DNA of 64,000 nt from UBA5543 sp964464965. GTDB lineage: Bacteria > Bacteroidota > Bacteroidia > Chitinophagales > Chitinophagaceae. The stretch is from assembly GCA_964464965.1 (NCBI GenBank), contig CAYXHM010000001.1, forward strand, positions 620,001-684,000, read 5' to 3'. The translations under genes and the position numbers were made by a program. The notes beneath the pieces were generated by a model that saw only the letters and a list, made by a program, of their open reading frames with translations, searched no databases and was not told where the DNA came from. This document shows, piece after piece, positions 9,538 to 16,363 of the stretch. The number at the start of each line of letters is the position of its first letter. Within the stretch, counting starts at the first letter, position 1.

Positions 9538-9556
9538 TGTGGATAGCTGTGGATAA
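9538..9556 (+). promoter_or_regulatory. Pair of DnaA-box-like sequences
   Basis: TGTGGATAA at 9548-9556 is the exact reverse complement of the classical DnaA box TTATCCACA. TGTGGATAG at 9538-9546 differs at one base, and the two start 10 bases apart. A third near-match (TGTGGATAT, minus strand, 9389-9397) lies within the MraZ repeats. Two small hairpins, 9464-9476 and 9482-9498, lie between. The pair could regulate mraZ or bamD, or be chance; see findings. Confidence 0.45.
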
Positions 9557-9593
9557 CCCGTTAATAGCTGATTTAACAGACTTTTACAAGCAG

Positions 9594-9627
9594 TTTGTAT
9601 TTAAAAGAGGGAATTGCATTAACTTTG
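9594..9627 (+). promoter_or_regulatory. Bacteroidota-type promoter of bamD
   Basis: TTTG at 9594-9597 and TAACTTTG at 9620-9627 match the -33 (TTTG) and -7 (TAnnTTTG) elements of Bacteroidota primary-sigma promoters, with a 22-base gap. The bamD ATG begins 10 bases after the -7 element, so the leader should be only a few bases long. Confidence 0.6.
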
Positions 9628-9637
9628 CCGCCTTATT

Positions 9638-10450
9638 ATGCGCATTACTATAAGGCATTTCCTTTTTTTATTGGTTGTAGCGGTGCTGTTTACTGCCTGT
9701 ACAGGGTACGAAAGAGTGCTGAAAAGCAACGATGTAAATATGAAGTTGGAAAGGGCCAACAAGTATTACGACCAGAAGAAATATCCCCAGGCCAACGCTA
9801 TTTACGAAAGCCTCATTCCCGTAATGAAGAACACCCGTAACTACGAGCCTCTTTATTACCGATATGCTTATACGTTCTACTATATGAAGGACTATATATC
9901 AGCATCTTATCACTTTAAAAACTTTGTAGAGTTCTTCCCGAAGAGCCGTGAAGCTGAAGAAGTAGAATTCATGCATGCATTGTGCCTGTATAAAGAATCC
10001 CCTAAAGCATCGCAGGACCAATCTTATACGGAGAAGACCATAGGTGCCTTGCAAACCTACCTGAATGCTTACCCACAAAGCAAAAGAGCGGCTGAAGCCA
10101 ACAAAATGATAGACGATTGCCGGGCTAAGCTGGAGGTAAAAGCAGCAGACGCGGCAAAGCTTTATTTCAACATTGGCCACTATAAGGCAGCCAGCGTGGC
10201 TTACCAGCAGGTAATGCTGGAATATCCTGAATCGAACCGGGCGGACGAGTACAAGTATATGATTGTACGGTCTTGGTACGAGTATGCCAGGCAGAGTATA
10301 AAAGGCAAGCAGGAAGAACGATATGCCAATGCTTTGGATGCTTACAAACAGTTAAAAGAAGAATATCCGGAGTCAAAATATCTAAATGAAGGAAAAAAGT
10401 ATTACCTTCAATCTGACAATAATATAAAAAAGCTAAGGAATGAGCAGTAA
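9638..10450 (+). CDS. bamD: BamD, outer-membrane assembly lipoprotein
   Basis: Lipoprotein of the BAM complex that inserts beta-barrels into the outer membrane; 270 aa. The N terminus is a lipoprotein signal peptide with lipobox FTAC (Cys21). The mature part is a series of TPR-like helix pairs, for example YPQANAIYESLIP, DYISASYHFKNFVEFFP and HYKAASVAYQQVMLEYPESN, the BamD/YfiO arrangement. The next gene starts inside its last codons (11-base overlap), so it is co-transcribed with the omega-like subunit gene. Length and architecture match Bacteroidota BamD. Confidence 0.92.
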   Translation: MRITIRHFLFLLVVAVLFTACTGYERVLKSNDVNMKLERANKYYDQKKYPQANAIYESLIPVMKNTRNYEPLYYRYAYTFYYMKDYISASYHFKNFVEFFPKSREAEEVEFMHALCLYKESPKASQDQSYTEKTIGALQTYLNAYPQSKRAAEANKMIDDCRAKLEVKAADAAKLYFNIGHYKAASVAYQQVMLEYPESNRADEYKYMIVRSWYEYARQSIKGKQEERYANALDAYKQLKEEYPESKYLNEGKKYYLQSDNNIKKLRNEQ

Positions 10451-10760
10451 CAAAAGAGCCATGGCGGCTGTTAACCCTCTGGTGGAAACACGCGACAGCC
10501 TGATTCTTAAAGAGAAAACAGGTAACCTGTACGAGTCTATCGTGGTGATGTCTAAAAGATCTAACCAGATAGCAGTGACTATGAAGGAAGAACTGCACCG
10601 CAAGCTGGACGAGTTCAGCAGCCATACAGACAACCTGGAAGAGATACACGAAAACAAAGAGCAGATAGAGATATCACGTATATACGAGCGTATGGCCAAC
10701 CCCGCGCTACAGTCCCTTACAGAGTTTATGGACGACAAGATATACTATCGCAAGAAGTAA
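10440..10760 (+). CDS. RNA polymerase omega-like subunit (RpoZ/Rpb6 family)
   Basis: A protein of 106 aa with the omega/Rpb6 core: TGNLYESIVVMSKRSNQIAV, in which a short helix is followed by a basic helix, then the acidic C-terminal half. Bacteroidota have a divergent omega next to bamD, and this gene overlaps the bamD end by 11 bases. The subunit should help hold the beta-prime subunit in RNA polymerase. Identification rests on the core and on context. A terminator hairpin follows 37 bases downstream. Confidence 0.82.
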   Translation: MSSNKRAMAAVNPLVETRDSLILKEKTGNLYESIVVMSKRSNQIAVTMKEELHRKLDEFSSHTDNLEEIHENKEQIEISRIYERMANPALQSLTEFMDDKIYYRKK

Positions 10761-10797
10761 AACATTAATTAAAAATCGTTTACCTGTCAAATATATA

Positions 10798-10833
10798 AGA
10801 GCTGCCTCATTTCTGGGGCGGCTCTGACTTTTT
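10798..10833 (+). terminator. Rho-independent terminator after bamD and the omega gene
   Basis: AGAGCTGCC (10798-10806) pairs with GGCGGCTCT (10817-10825), one G-T wobble in nine pairs. It is followed by GAC and five T. It lies between the omega gene and the nucleotidase gene, closing the bamD operon. Confidence 0.7.
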
Positions 10834-10849
10834 AGCGTAAACACAGTCA

Positions 10850-11548
10850 ATGAGCAAACAATACAAACATATCTTTTTTGACCTGGACCATACACTCTGG
10901 GATTTTGACAGGAACTCTGCCGCTACGCTGAAGCGCTTATACGATGAGTACAGGCTGGATGAAAGAGGCATAACAGATTTCGACTCTTTCGTTACCATAT
11001 ACGACGCGCATAACCAACGCCTGTGGGAGCGCTTCCGCAACGGGCAGATGCGCCGCGAAGAGCTGCGCTGGAAGCGGTTCTGGATAACACTGCTAGACTT
11101 TAAAATAGCCAACGAAATGCTGGCGCATGAACTGAGCAGCGCCTACCTGGAAATACTACCCACCCAAACCCTGCTGGTGCCGTACGCAAAAGATATACTG
11201 GACCACTGCAGGCAGAAATACGAAATACACCTGATAACCAACGGCTTTGAGATGACGCAGAAGATGAAGCTGCAATACTCCGGCATTGGCGGTTATTTCA
11301 AAGAGATCATCACGTCTGAACGGGGACGTGCTATGAAACCCCACCCCACTATTTTTGAATATGCGCTAAAGGCTACCGGCGCCGAAATGCACCAAAGCAT
11401 CATGATAGGCGATGCGCTGGAGGTAGATGTAATGGGCGCGCAACTAGCCGGCTGGGACCAGGTATATTACAACCCCGCAAAAGCTATCCATACCAGGAAG
11501 CCAACATACGAAGTATCCTGCCTGAGCGAGTTGATGACCATCCTCTAA
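10850..11548 (+). CDS. yjjG: YjjG-family HAD nucleotidase
   Basis: HAD-superfamily hydrolase of 232 aa, close to the YjjG group that dephosphorylates non-canonical pyrimidine nucleoside monophosphates. Motif I is FFDLDHTLWDF, with Asp11 as nucleophile and Asp13 as acid/base. LITNGF carries the motif II residue, and MIGDALEVDVMGA is motif IV with the metal-binding acidic residues. The helical cap follows motif I. Its stop codon overlaps the stop of the convergent cupin gene. HAD membership is clear; substrate assignment is by family. Confidence 0.85.
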   Translation: MSKQYKHIFFDLDHTLWDFDRNSAATLKRLYDEYRLDERGITDFDSFVTIYDAHNQRLWERFRNGQMRREELRWKRFWITLLDFKIANEMLAHELSSAYLEILPTQTLLVPYAKDILDHCRQKYEIHLITNGFEMTQKMKLQYSGIGGYFKEIITSERGRAMKPHPTIFEYALKATGAEMHQSIMIGDALEVDVMGAQLAGWDQVYYNPAKAIHTRKPTYEVSCLSELMTIL

Positions 11549-11925
11549 TCTCCGGTGGGAACAATAGCTGCGGTCTCTACCATCAGCATCACTGTTTTGT
11601 GCGGGGCACGTGGCCTGTGCATTACTCCTTTTGATATGGTAGTGCCTTGTTTCGGGCCCAGTTCTATTGTTTGCCCACCCTCTATGTCTATAAACAGGCG
11701 GCCATCTACCACGTAAAAGAACTCATCATCATTATCGTGCTTGTGCCAGTGGAATTCCCCCTCTACTATACCAATGCGCACTACGCTGTCGTTTACCTGT
11801 GTCAGTGTCTGGTTCCACCATTTTTCTGTACAGGCATCTACTATTGAAGGTATGTCTATCAACTCCTGGTGGCCGTGCCTCACGTCCAGGTTGATGTTGT
11901 ATTTTGATACGTCTATATCTTCCAT
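11545..11925 (-). CDS. Cupin-domain protein
   Basis: A single-domain cupin of 126 aa. Cupin motif 1 is EGEFHWHKHDNDDEFFYVVDG-like (about residues 54-74), with His and Glu metal ligands. Motif 2 is around GVMHRPRAP with its His. The fold binds a metal, but no reaction can be read from the sequence. It lies six bases after the DUF721 gene on the same strand and is convergent with the nucleotidase, sharing four bases at the stops. Confidence 0.8.
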   Translation of the reverse strand: MEDIDVSKYNINLDVRHGHQELIDIPSIVDACTEKWWNQTLTQVNDSVVRIGIVEGEFHWHKHDNDDEFFYVVDGRLFIDIEGGQTIELGPKQGTTISKGVMHRPRAPHKTVMLMVETAAIVPTGD

Positions 11926-11931
11926 ATCTGC

Positions 11932-12213
11932 TTATTTTACAATTATCGCGGTAATGGCCGTTTCGCCCAGGTGCTGGTTGATGGTGCGCATCAGTTGCTC
12001 TTTCGCCATGTTCAGTTCCTGTTTCAGCGGGGCTACGTCGGTGTATATAGTCAGCGTACCGTTATATACTTTCAGTTCGCGGGTATATTTGGCTATGGTT
12101 GGCCCGGCTATCTGTTCCCATTCTTCTCTTATGCGCAGTTCTGCTACTTTCGGTGTCCAGCCCGACTTTTTCATGAGCAGTTGCAATGCTTCGCCTATGC
12201 TGTATTGTCCCAT
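11932..12213 (-). CDS. DUF721 (DciA-like) protein
   Basis: A protein of 93 aa matching the DUF721 family: an N-terminal helix (IGEALQLLMKKSGWTPKVAE), the W-x-x-I-x-G block (REEWEQIAGPTIAKYT), then a strand-rich part (LTIYTDVAPLKQELNMAKEQ). The family includes DciA, which loads replicative helicase in many bacteria; whether this short Bacteroidota protein does that is not known from sequence. It is probably co-transcribed with the cupin gene. The upstream 770 bases hold no clear gene and are rich in repeats. Confidence 0.78.
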   Translation of the reverse strand: MGQYSIGEALQLLMKKSGWTPKVAELRIREEWEQIAGPTIAKYTRELKVYNGTLTIYTDVAPLKQELNMAKEQLMRTINQHLGETAITAIIVK

Positions 12214-12285
12214 TGTTCAAATTTACTGTTTACTGCTGATAGTTTGGTGGGTGGTTTTTGTTGGCCCGCCGTGGCGGGGTTGCAA

Positions 12286-12741
12286 TTTTGTTGCGTTTTG
12301 TTGCAGTTTTTTAATGTTCTGTTTTTTTTACTCCTTAGGAAGGAACCTGCATGTGGGAGGACAGTACATTTTGTTGCGTTTTGTTGCAGTTTTCAATGGT
12401 TTTTATTTTTACTTTTTTCTAAACTTCAGATTTTGTGTTCGCTTTCAGCTTCTTTACTTTTCTTTTATTTCGTCCGTGTATATTTCAATTGCCTCAATGA
12501 GTCGCTACGCTAGTTGGGCGGCAAAAGAAAAGTAACAAAAGAAAAGCCGCCGACATACAAAGACTCCCTGTATGTCGGTATCGCGCCGATGGTGCTGCAT
12601 TGCTACTGTGCTGCCGGGCTTTGGATGTCTATTAGGTCCATCATTTTGTTGCGTTTTGTTGTGTTTTCAATGGTTTCTATTTTTACTTTTTTCTAATGCC
12701 GGTTTTTTTTGTTCATTTTTGTTGCGTTTTGTTGCAGTTTT
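12286..12741. repeat. T-rich repeat family, four copies
   Basis: The core TTTTGTTGCG-TTTTGTTGCA-GTTTT, itself a decamer repeated twice, occurs at 12286-12310, 12369-12393 and 12717-12741, and with a small change at 12644-12667. The second and third positional copies (12369-12422 and 12644-12697) extend to about 53 bases, both continuing with CAATGGTTT, a T-rich tract and TTTTTTCTAA. The copies sit in a stretch without a convincing gene (12214-12982). Confidence 0.75.
12550..12578. repeat. Perfect inverted repeat, 10-bp stem
   Basis: CCGACATACA (12550-12559) and TGTATGTCGG (12569-12578) pair perfectly around a nine-base loop. No T tract follows, so it is not a clear terminator. It sits between copies of the T-rich repeat. 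Confidence 0.6.
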
Positions 12742-12754
12742 TCCTCCTTTATTT

Positions 12755-12778
12755 CTGTCCCCTGCCGGTGGGGGACAG
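12755..12778. repeat. Inverted repeat, 8-bp GC-rich stem
   Basis: CTGTCCCC (12755-12762) pairs perfectly with GGGGACAG (12771-12778) across an eight-base loop. It lies just after the last T-rich repeat copy. It could be a terminator or a processed RNA stem; no gene end is near it. Confidence 0.5.
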
Positions 12779-12982
12779 TGTTTCTTCCAACATGCCATAT
12801 TGGTATCTTTCGTTGTATTTTTGCCTACTACGCACCATAACAAATATATGCATAAAACATCAATTATGCAATTATAATTCGGGGTATAAAACTGCTGTAC
12901 TTTGAAAACCGTCGGGGGTTTATAGCTGAAAAACATGTACATTCAGTAAAAGCGGGGTAGGCTATGTACATACCGGTATCTG

Positions 12983-13195
12983 TTGAAAATATATAAACTA
13001 ACTTTTGAGCATGGGGCGATTACGGGCTGCGCTCCCTTGTCGCCCAATACGCATATTGTAAGGCACTGGCCCGGTGACGGTCATTTTACGCTGGCCAGGG
13101 GCAGCAAGCATGTTACCATACACCTGGCGGCAGAGGATTTTGACAGCGCGCTGGTACGGGGTATGGAGCTGTACAGCACGCAGCCTGGGCTATAG
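12983..13195 (+). CDS. Small hypothetical protein
   Basis: A possible protein of 70 aa that starts with TTG (first residues MKIYKLTFEHGAITGC). I do not recognise the family. The composition is that of a small soluble protein, with alternating hydrophobic residues and no membrane segment or Cys pairs. It lies in a repeat-rich, gene-poor stretch, and no clear ribosome site precedes it. It is listed because its codon use looks like real coding sequence and no better reading exists there. Confidence 0.4.
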   Translation: MKIYKLTFEHGAITGCAPLSPNTHIVRHWPGDGHFTLARGSKHVTIHLAAEDFDSALVRGMELYSTQPGL

Positions 13196-13308
13196 CGCGC
13201 CTATGGCGTTTACCCGCCCTGCAGGTGGTTATATTCAGCCGCCGGATAATATATAGGGCTGCCCGCATTATTCTGCGTACCTTCATGCCTCTATTTTTCA
13301 AAACGCAG

Positions 13309-13566
13309 ATGAAGAACACGGTAAATATCAATATTGGGGGGCAGTATTATTCTGTGGCCCATTCCAAACAGGTGGTAGATAACGCCCATGTCTTTGTGGT
13401 GGAGCCTATAGCGGGTATTTTACCCGAGGGGCTTGAGTTTGAGGTATCGCCACGGGGCGAGCTGAACCATAAAATAACTGATAACGTATTTTCTCCAAAG
13501 CCTACCAATGATGTGATGTACGGGCTGGCGGCTTACTACCACTTAGTTACCTCCAGGCCTGAGTAG
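13309..13566 (+). CDS. Small hypothetical protein
   Basis: A protein of 85 aa if started at the ATG at 13309 (MKNTVNINIGGQYYSVAHSK); an ATG at 13285 would add eight residues. It looks like a small beta-rich soluble protein (VDNAHVFVVEPIAGILPEG, LEFEVSPRGELNHKI). No known family recognised. It is followed directly by the first 100-bp hairpin repeat, and with the preceding small gene forms a pair of orphans in the irregular region. Confidence 0.45.
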   Translation: MKNTVNINIGGQYYSVAHSKQVVDNAHVFVVEPIAGILPEGLEFEVSPRGELNHKITDNVFSPKPTNDVMYGLAAYYHLVTSRPE

Positions 13567-13580
13567 GCCCAGCACGCTAT

Positions 13581-13680
13581 TAGCTTTGTCAAGACATAAA
13601 CTTCAGGCATGCTTATCCGTTCGCAGAATGGCTTTCTACTTTGAGTTTGATATGCCCTGCGGAACATATCGAACAGCAGG
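13581..13680 (+). repeat. Hairpin repeat, copy 1
   Basis: About 100 bases, similar over the whole length to the copy at 13812-13912. It contains hairpin A (13617-13622 with 13626-13631, loop GCA) and hairpin B (13645-13654 with 13665-13674, ten-base loop). Relative to copy 2, hairpin B differs at two paired positions on both sides so that pairing is kept. The single-sided changes leave G-U wobbles if the plus strand is transcribed. Confidence 0.7.
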
Positions 13681-13695
13681 GAATAATCTTTCTGA

Positions 13696-13800
13696 TTAAG
13701 CTAGGAATATTGCCATTAAGAATAACAGAGCTGGCAATCCAAAAAGTATGAGCATAACTAAAAGGAATGCTTTTACCATCACCCATTTATCCTCTCTCAT
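13696..13800 (-). CDS. Micro-ORF: 34-residue single-membrane-segment peptide
   Basis: An ATG to TAA reading frame of 34 codons. It begins MREDKWVMVKAFLLVMLILF and continues with GLPALLFLMAIFLA. A charged N terminus of six residues is followed by one long hydrophobic helix, like many small membrane proteins and type I toxins. It lies exactly between the two hairpin repeats. Its ATG overlaps the end of another short frame ending MPDVYYLDKLNSDI that is derived from copy 2. No ribosome site is obvious. Whether it is expressed is unknown. Confidence 0.35.
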   Translation of the reverse strand: MREDKWVMVKAFLLVMLILFGLPALLFLMAIFLA

Positions 13801-13811
13801 ATATCGCTATT

Positions 13812-13912
13812 TAGCTTGTCAAGATAATAAACATCAGGCATGCTTATTCCGTTCGCAGAACGGCTTTCTACTTTGAGTTCGGGATGCCTTGCAGAACATC
13901 CCGAACAGCAGG
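13812..13912 (+). repeat. Hairpin repeat, copy 2
   Basis: Second copy of the 100-base repeat. Hairpin A is CCGTTC-GCA-GAACGG (13849-13863). Hairpin B is GTTCGGGATG (13877-13886) with CATCCCGAAC (13897-13906), both perfect. The two copies are in the same orientation, on either side of the micro-ORF at 13696-13800. Confidence 0.7.
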
Positions 13913-13945
13913 CTTTTAGCGCTAACAGACTGATTGCGTTATGCC

Positions 13946-14251
13946 CTAACTTCCTGCAAAGGGTGTACCGAAGATGCCTACTGCCAGTTCTGCCCATGTA
14001 AGGAATAGTAGAAAGAGTACCGCTGTTACCAAGGCCAGCCGGTATGTGGTATTCTTCACCTTCCTCAATACAAATTCGCACACGAGCCCTGTACCATACA
14101 GCAGGAAACCCATGATAACAAAATCTGCCACATCCCAGTCAACCTCAGTTGTAAACTGCATAGCGATTAATGGCAGGAGCAAGATGGACGTTGCCAAAGC
14201 CATGATGCCTATAAGCCTGGCGTTCTTTACGGTGCCTGATTGGTTATTCAT
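13946..14251 (-). CDS. Small multi-pass membrane protein, unknown function
   Basis: A protein of 101 aa with three clear membrane segments, about residues 13-31 (LIGIMALATSILLLPLIAMQ), 43-62 (FVIMGFLLYGTGLVCEFVLR) and 71-95 (LALVTAVLFLLFLTWAELAV). From memory, similar small proteins with the W-x-x-x-DFxIMGxLL pattern are widespread in Bacteroidota but have no assigned function. It ends about 30 bases from hairpin repeat copy 2. Confidence 0.7.
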   Translation of the reverse strand: MNNQSGTVKNARLIGIMALATSILLLPLIAMQFTTEVDWDVADFVIMGFLLYGTGLVCEFVLRKVKNTTYRLALVTAVLFLLFLTWAELAVGIFGTPFAGS

Positions 14252-14380
14252 AATTGATGTTTTTAAACAGATGATACAATGTAATTGATATTGTTTTTAA
14301 AAGTACTTTTCATTACAAAGTAAAAACATAATTCTGATACATCCAAAAAATGAGCACGTTTAGTGGAGGCCTGAACGGAT

Positions 14381-14600
14381 GGACACACCCCTAAGCCCCT
14401 CTCAAGTTGGGAATTTTCTACGTACGTGTTTTCCTGTGCGAGTGGACACACCCCTCACCCCTCTCAAGTGGGGAATTTTTGTGCGCGTGTTTTCCTGTGC
14501 GAGTGGACCCACCCCTCACCCCTCTCAAGAGGGGAATTTTTGTGCGCGTGTTTTCCTGCGCGAGTGGACACACCCTACACCCCTCTCTAAGAGGGGAAAT
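14381..14600 (+). repeat. Tandem array 1 of the palindromic repeat, four units
   Basis: Units begin at 14381, 14444, 14505 and 14566 (period 61-63 bases); the last is cut after the core. Each starts GGACACACCCCT or a close variant and has the core CCCCTCTCAAGAGGGG followed by AATTTTT and GTGCGCGTGTTTTCCTG. The core is palindromic (seven pairs around CA); unit 1 has a damaged right arm. Everything in the unit is conserved, so there is no unique spacer. Bases 14252-14380 before the array hold only A/T-rich sequence that may carry the promoter of the preceding membrane-protein gene. Confidence 0.9.
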
Positions 14601-14643
14601 GTTATGTAAACAAGTTTGTGGTATATTATACTCGGCAGGACAA

Positions 14644-14703
14644 CTTCCCCTCTTGAGAGGGGTGTCGTCACGTAGCGTAGCGAAGTGGCGACGGGGTGTG
14701 TTT
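14644..14703 (-). repeat. Inverted copy of the palindromic repeat next to the DUF559 stop
   Basis: On the minus strand this reads AAACACACCCCGTCGCCACT, a segment with repeated GCTACG, then CACCCCTCTCAAGAGGGGAA. It is the same repeat in the opposite orientation, of a longer subtype. It begins directly at the stop codon of the DUF559 gene. Confidence 0.8.
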
Positions 14704-15082
14704 ACTCACGTGAATGACAATGCTCATCAATATACATTTCTATAACGCTAATTACATTCTGAATATCATTCATTACCTGCTTATCATCAAAACGCAGCAC
14801 TGTAATACCCAGTTCATTCATCCGCTTTTCCTTTGCCAGGTCTTTTTGGTAATTTTCTTCAAAGCCGTGTGTGAAACCATCCAATTCTATCGCAAGCATA
14901 AGATCATAACAAAAGAAGTCAAAGATATAATTATCTATAGGCTTTTGCCTGTCAAAATCATAACCCAGCATTTCTTTATTTCGTAAATGTACACACAGCT
15001 TTATCTCACTCTTTGTACTATTGTTACGTAATTGCCTTGCCAGCATTTTCAACTTAGGATTATATGGGATTATCTTACGCAT
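14702..15082 (-). CDS. DUF559 endonuclease-like protein
   Basis: A protein of 126 aa of the DUF559 family, predicted to have the Vsr/PD-(D/E)xK-type nuclease fold. Visible landmarks are Glu26 in the first helix (STKSEIKLCVHLR), Asp55 in YIFDFFCYDLML, and the ELDGFTH block (Glu66, Asp68), then LGITVLRFDD. The candidate catalytic residues are present, so it looks intact. The biological role of the family is not established. It is enclosed by palindromic repeats: an inverted copy touches its stop codon and three direct copies begin about 40 bases before its start. Confidence 0.85.
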   Translation of the reverse strand: MRKIIPYNPKLKMLARQLRNNSTKSEIKLCVHLRNKEMLGYDFDRQKPIDNYIFDFFCYDLMLAIELDGFTHGFEENYQKDLAKEKRMNELGITVLRFDDKQVMNDIQNVISVIEMYIDEHCHSRE

Positions 15083-15120
15083 GGAATAAATATACGTATT
15101 GTGTCAATTTACACGATTGT

Positions 15121-15287
15121 TCTGCGCGAGTGGACACACCCCTAACCCCTCTCAAGAGGGGAATTTTTGTACGCGTGTTTTCCTTCGCGGGTGGACACAC
15201 CCCTTACCCCTCTCTAAGAGGGGAATTTTTGGGTGTGCGTGTTCCTGCGTGAGTGGACACACCCCTTGCCCCTCTCAAAGAGGGGAA
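15121..15287 (+). repeat. Tandem array 2 of the palindromic repeat, three units
   Basis: GGACACACCCC occurs at 15132, 15193 and 15255 (period 61-62). The cores are CCCCTCTCAAGAGGGG, CCCCTCTCTAAGAGGGG and CCCCTCTCAAAGAGGGG, so the loop varies by one base while the arms stay. Orientation is the same as array 1. It fills the space between the DUF559 start and the stop of the ADP-ribosyltransferase gene. Confidence 0.9.
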
Positions 15288-15309
15288 ATTATTTTGAAAA
15301 GCTCAGAGG

Positions 15310-16053
15310 TTAATTAATAATCTCCCCGTCGTTTGCGGCCAGGCGGTCGCGCCATTTTTGTATTTCTGCGGGTGTTTGCTTTATCCAGTCTGTTACTTCA
15401 CCCACCACCTTCAAAGGGTCTTGCGTGCGGTATGAGCGTGTGGGGTTGCCGGGGAATTTCTTGTCGGTAACGTTGGGGTCGTTTTCAAAATCGCCGGTCG
15501 GCTCCACTATATACACCCGTTCGTGCCCGTCGCCTTTTGCCAGCGCGGCGGCCAGGCCGGCCCCGTTTACCAGTGCTGTGAAATAAATATGGTTCATCCG
15601 CAGTTCCGTCTTATAGTTAGACATACGCCCCGGTGTCAGCAAATCGCCCACCTGCACATCTGCCCTCGTGCCATGATAAAAGGGCCCTTTGTCAGCAGGA
15701 TTATGAACAAGCGAAACAGCCAAAGACTGGTGCTTATTTGCATTTTCCATGTCGCCCAAATCTTCATAGCACCTGGCAATATTCGTGTGTAGAGTAGCAT
15801 AAGCCCCCGTTACAGATTCGTTATTAACGATTAAGGCATGCTGCAAAGCTGCCTGGTACCATTTTAACCTGTCGGCAGCATTATGCTGGTGCCGGGCTAT
15901 ATAATGGGCAGCGATGAATTTTTCAAAGTCGTTGGTAGCCTCCTGCCATGCTTGCATAAATAGTTCAGCGGCTTCGGCAGGCAGGCCATTTTCCTCCTTA
16001 CCCATTCCTTGAATACACAGTTGAATAACGTTGTTGTTGGGGTTGAATTCCAT
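15310..16053 (-). CDS. Arr-like NAD-dependent ADP-ribosyltransferase with helical N-domain
   Basis: A protein of 247 aa. Residues from about 124 match the rifampin ADP-ribosyltransferase (Arr) domain: FYHGTRADVQVGDLL, NHIYFTAL, YIVEPTGDFENDPNVTDKKF and PTRSYRT. The His-Tyr-Asp set of Arr aligns with His127, Tyr157 and Asp192. The first 120 residues are helical with TPR-like pairs (LFMQAWQEATNDFEKFIAAH, ATLHTNIARCYEDLGDMENA), absent from the short Arr of mycobacteria. It may inactivate rifamycins or modify another substrate; the sequence does not decide. Proteins of this layout are sometimes annotated as rRNA methyltransferases, which the motifs here do not support. Confidence 0.82.
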   Translation of the reverse strand: MEFNPNNNVIQLCIQGMGKEENGLPAEAAELFMQAWQEATNDFEKFIAAHYIARHQHNAADRLKWYQAALQHALIVNNESVTGAYATLHTNIARCYEDLGDMENANKHQSLAVSLVHNPADKGPFYHGTRADVQVGDLLTPGRMSNYKTELRMNHIYFTALVNGAGLAAALAKGDGHERVYIVEPTGDFENDPNVTDKKFPGNPTRSYRTQDPLKVVGEVTDWIKQTPAEIQKWRDRLAANDGEIIN

Positions 16054-16193
16054 GCTTAAAATTGTTTTATCCTTTTTGCGATAAGACCAAAATTACCTGC
16101 GCAGTGCCGGGCAAAAAAATCATTACGACTATATTTTTTTCGTACAATATTTGCTGCTATCGCTTCGTTATCCAAACAAAGAAGTGGTCGCGT

Positions 16194-16278
16194 GAACGGC
16201 ACACCTCTACCCCCATCAAGAGGGGAATTTTGTCCTGTGCGAGTGGACACACCCCTAGCCCCTCTCAAGAGGGGAATT
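16194..16278 (+). repeat. Palindromic repeat, two further units
   Basis: The first unit has a degenerate left part (CACACCTCTACCCCCATCAA then GAGGGGAATTT). The second, from 16245 to 16278, is GGACACACCCCTAGCCCCTC followed by TCAAGAGGGGAATT. Same orientation as arrays 1 and 2. It lies upstream of the Arr-like gene. The remaining sequence between 16054 and 16363 shows nothing else, apart from GCCGCTGTGAGGCGGC, a short hairpin at about 16310-16325. Confidence 0.85.
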
Positions 16279-16363
16279 AGAAAATCACTTTATTACAATA
16301 ACGAAAGCAGCCGCTGTGAGGCGGCTGCTACGGTTTGTTTACCTGTAAGAATAAAAAAACTCC

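Noticed and set aside
9359..9637. Chromosomal replication origin
   Set aside because: Only two or three DnaA-like boxes, no dnaA or dnaN, no dense cluster; kept as a regulatory observation only.
12667..12942. Minus-strand frame of about 90 codons in the T-rich region
   Set aside because: Low-complexity Lys/Thr/Asn sequence made by the repeats.
14379..14609. Coding frames across the palindromic repeats (repeated Thr-Pro-Leu and Lys-Arg-Gly-Ile motifs)
   Set aside because: They follow the repeats and simply translate the palindromes in several frames; there is no independent sign of coding.
14381..15287. CRISPR array
   Set aside because: The units are 61-63 bases and conserved throughout, with no unique spacers, and no cas gene is near.
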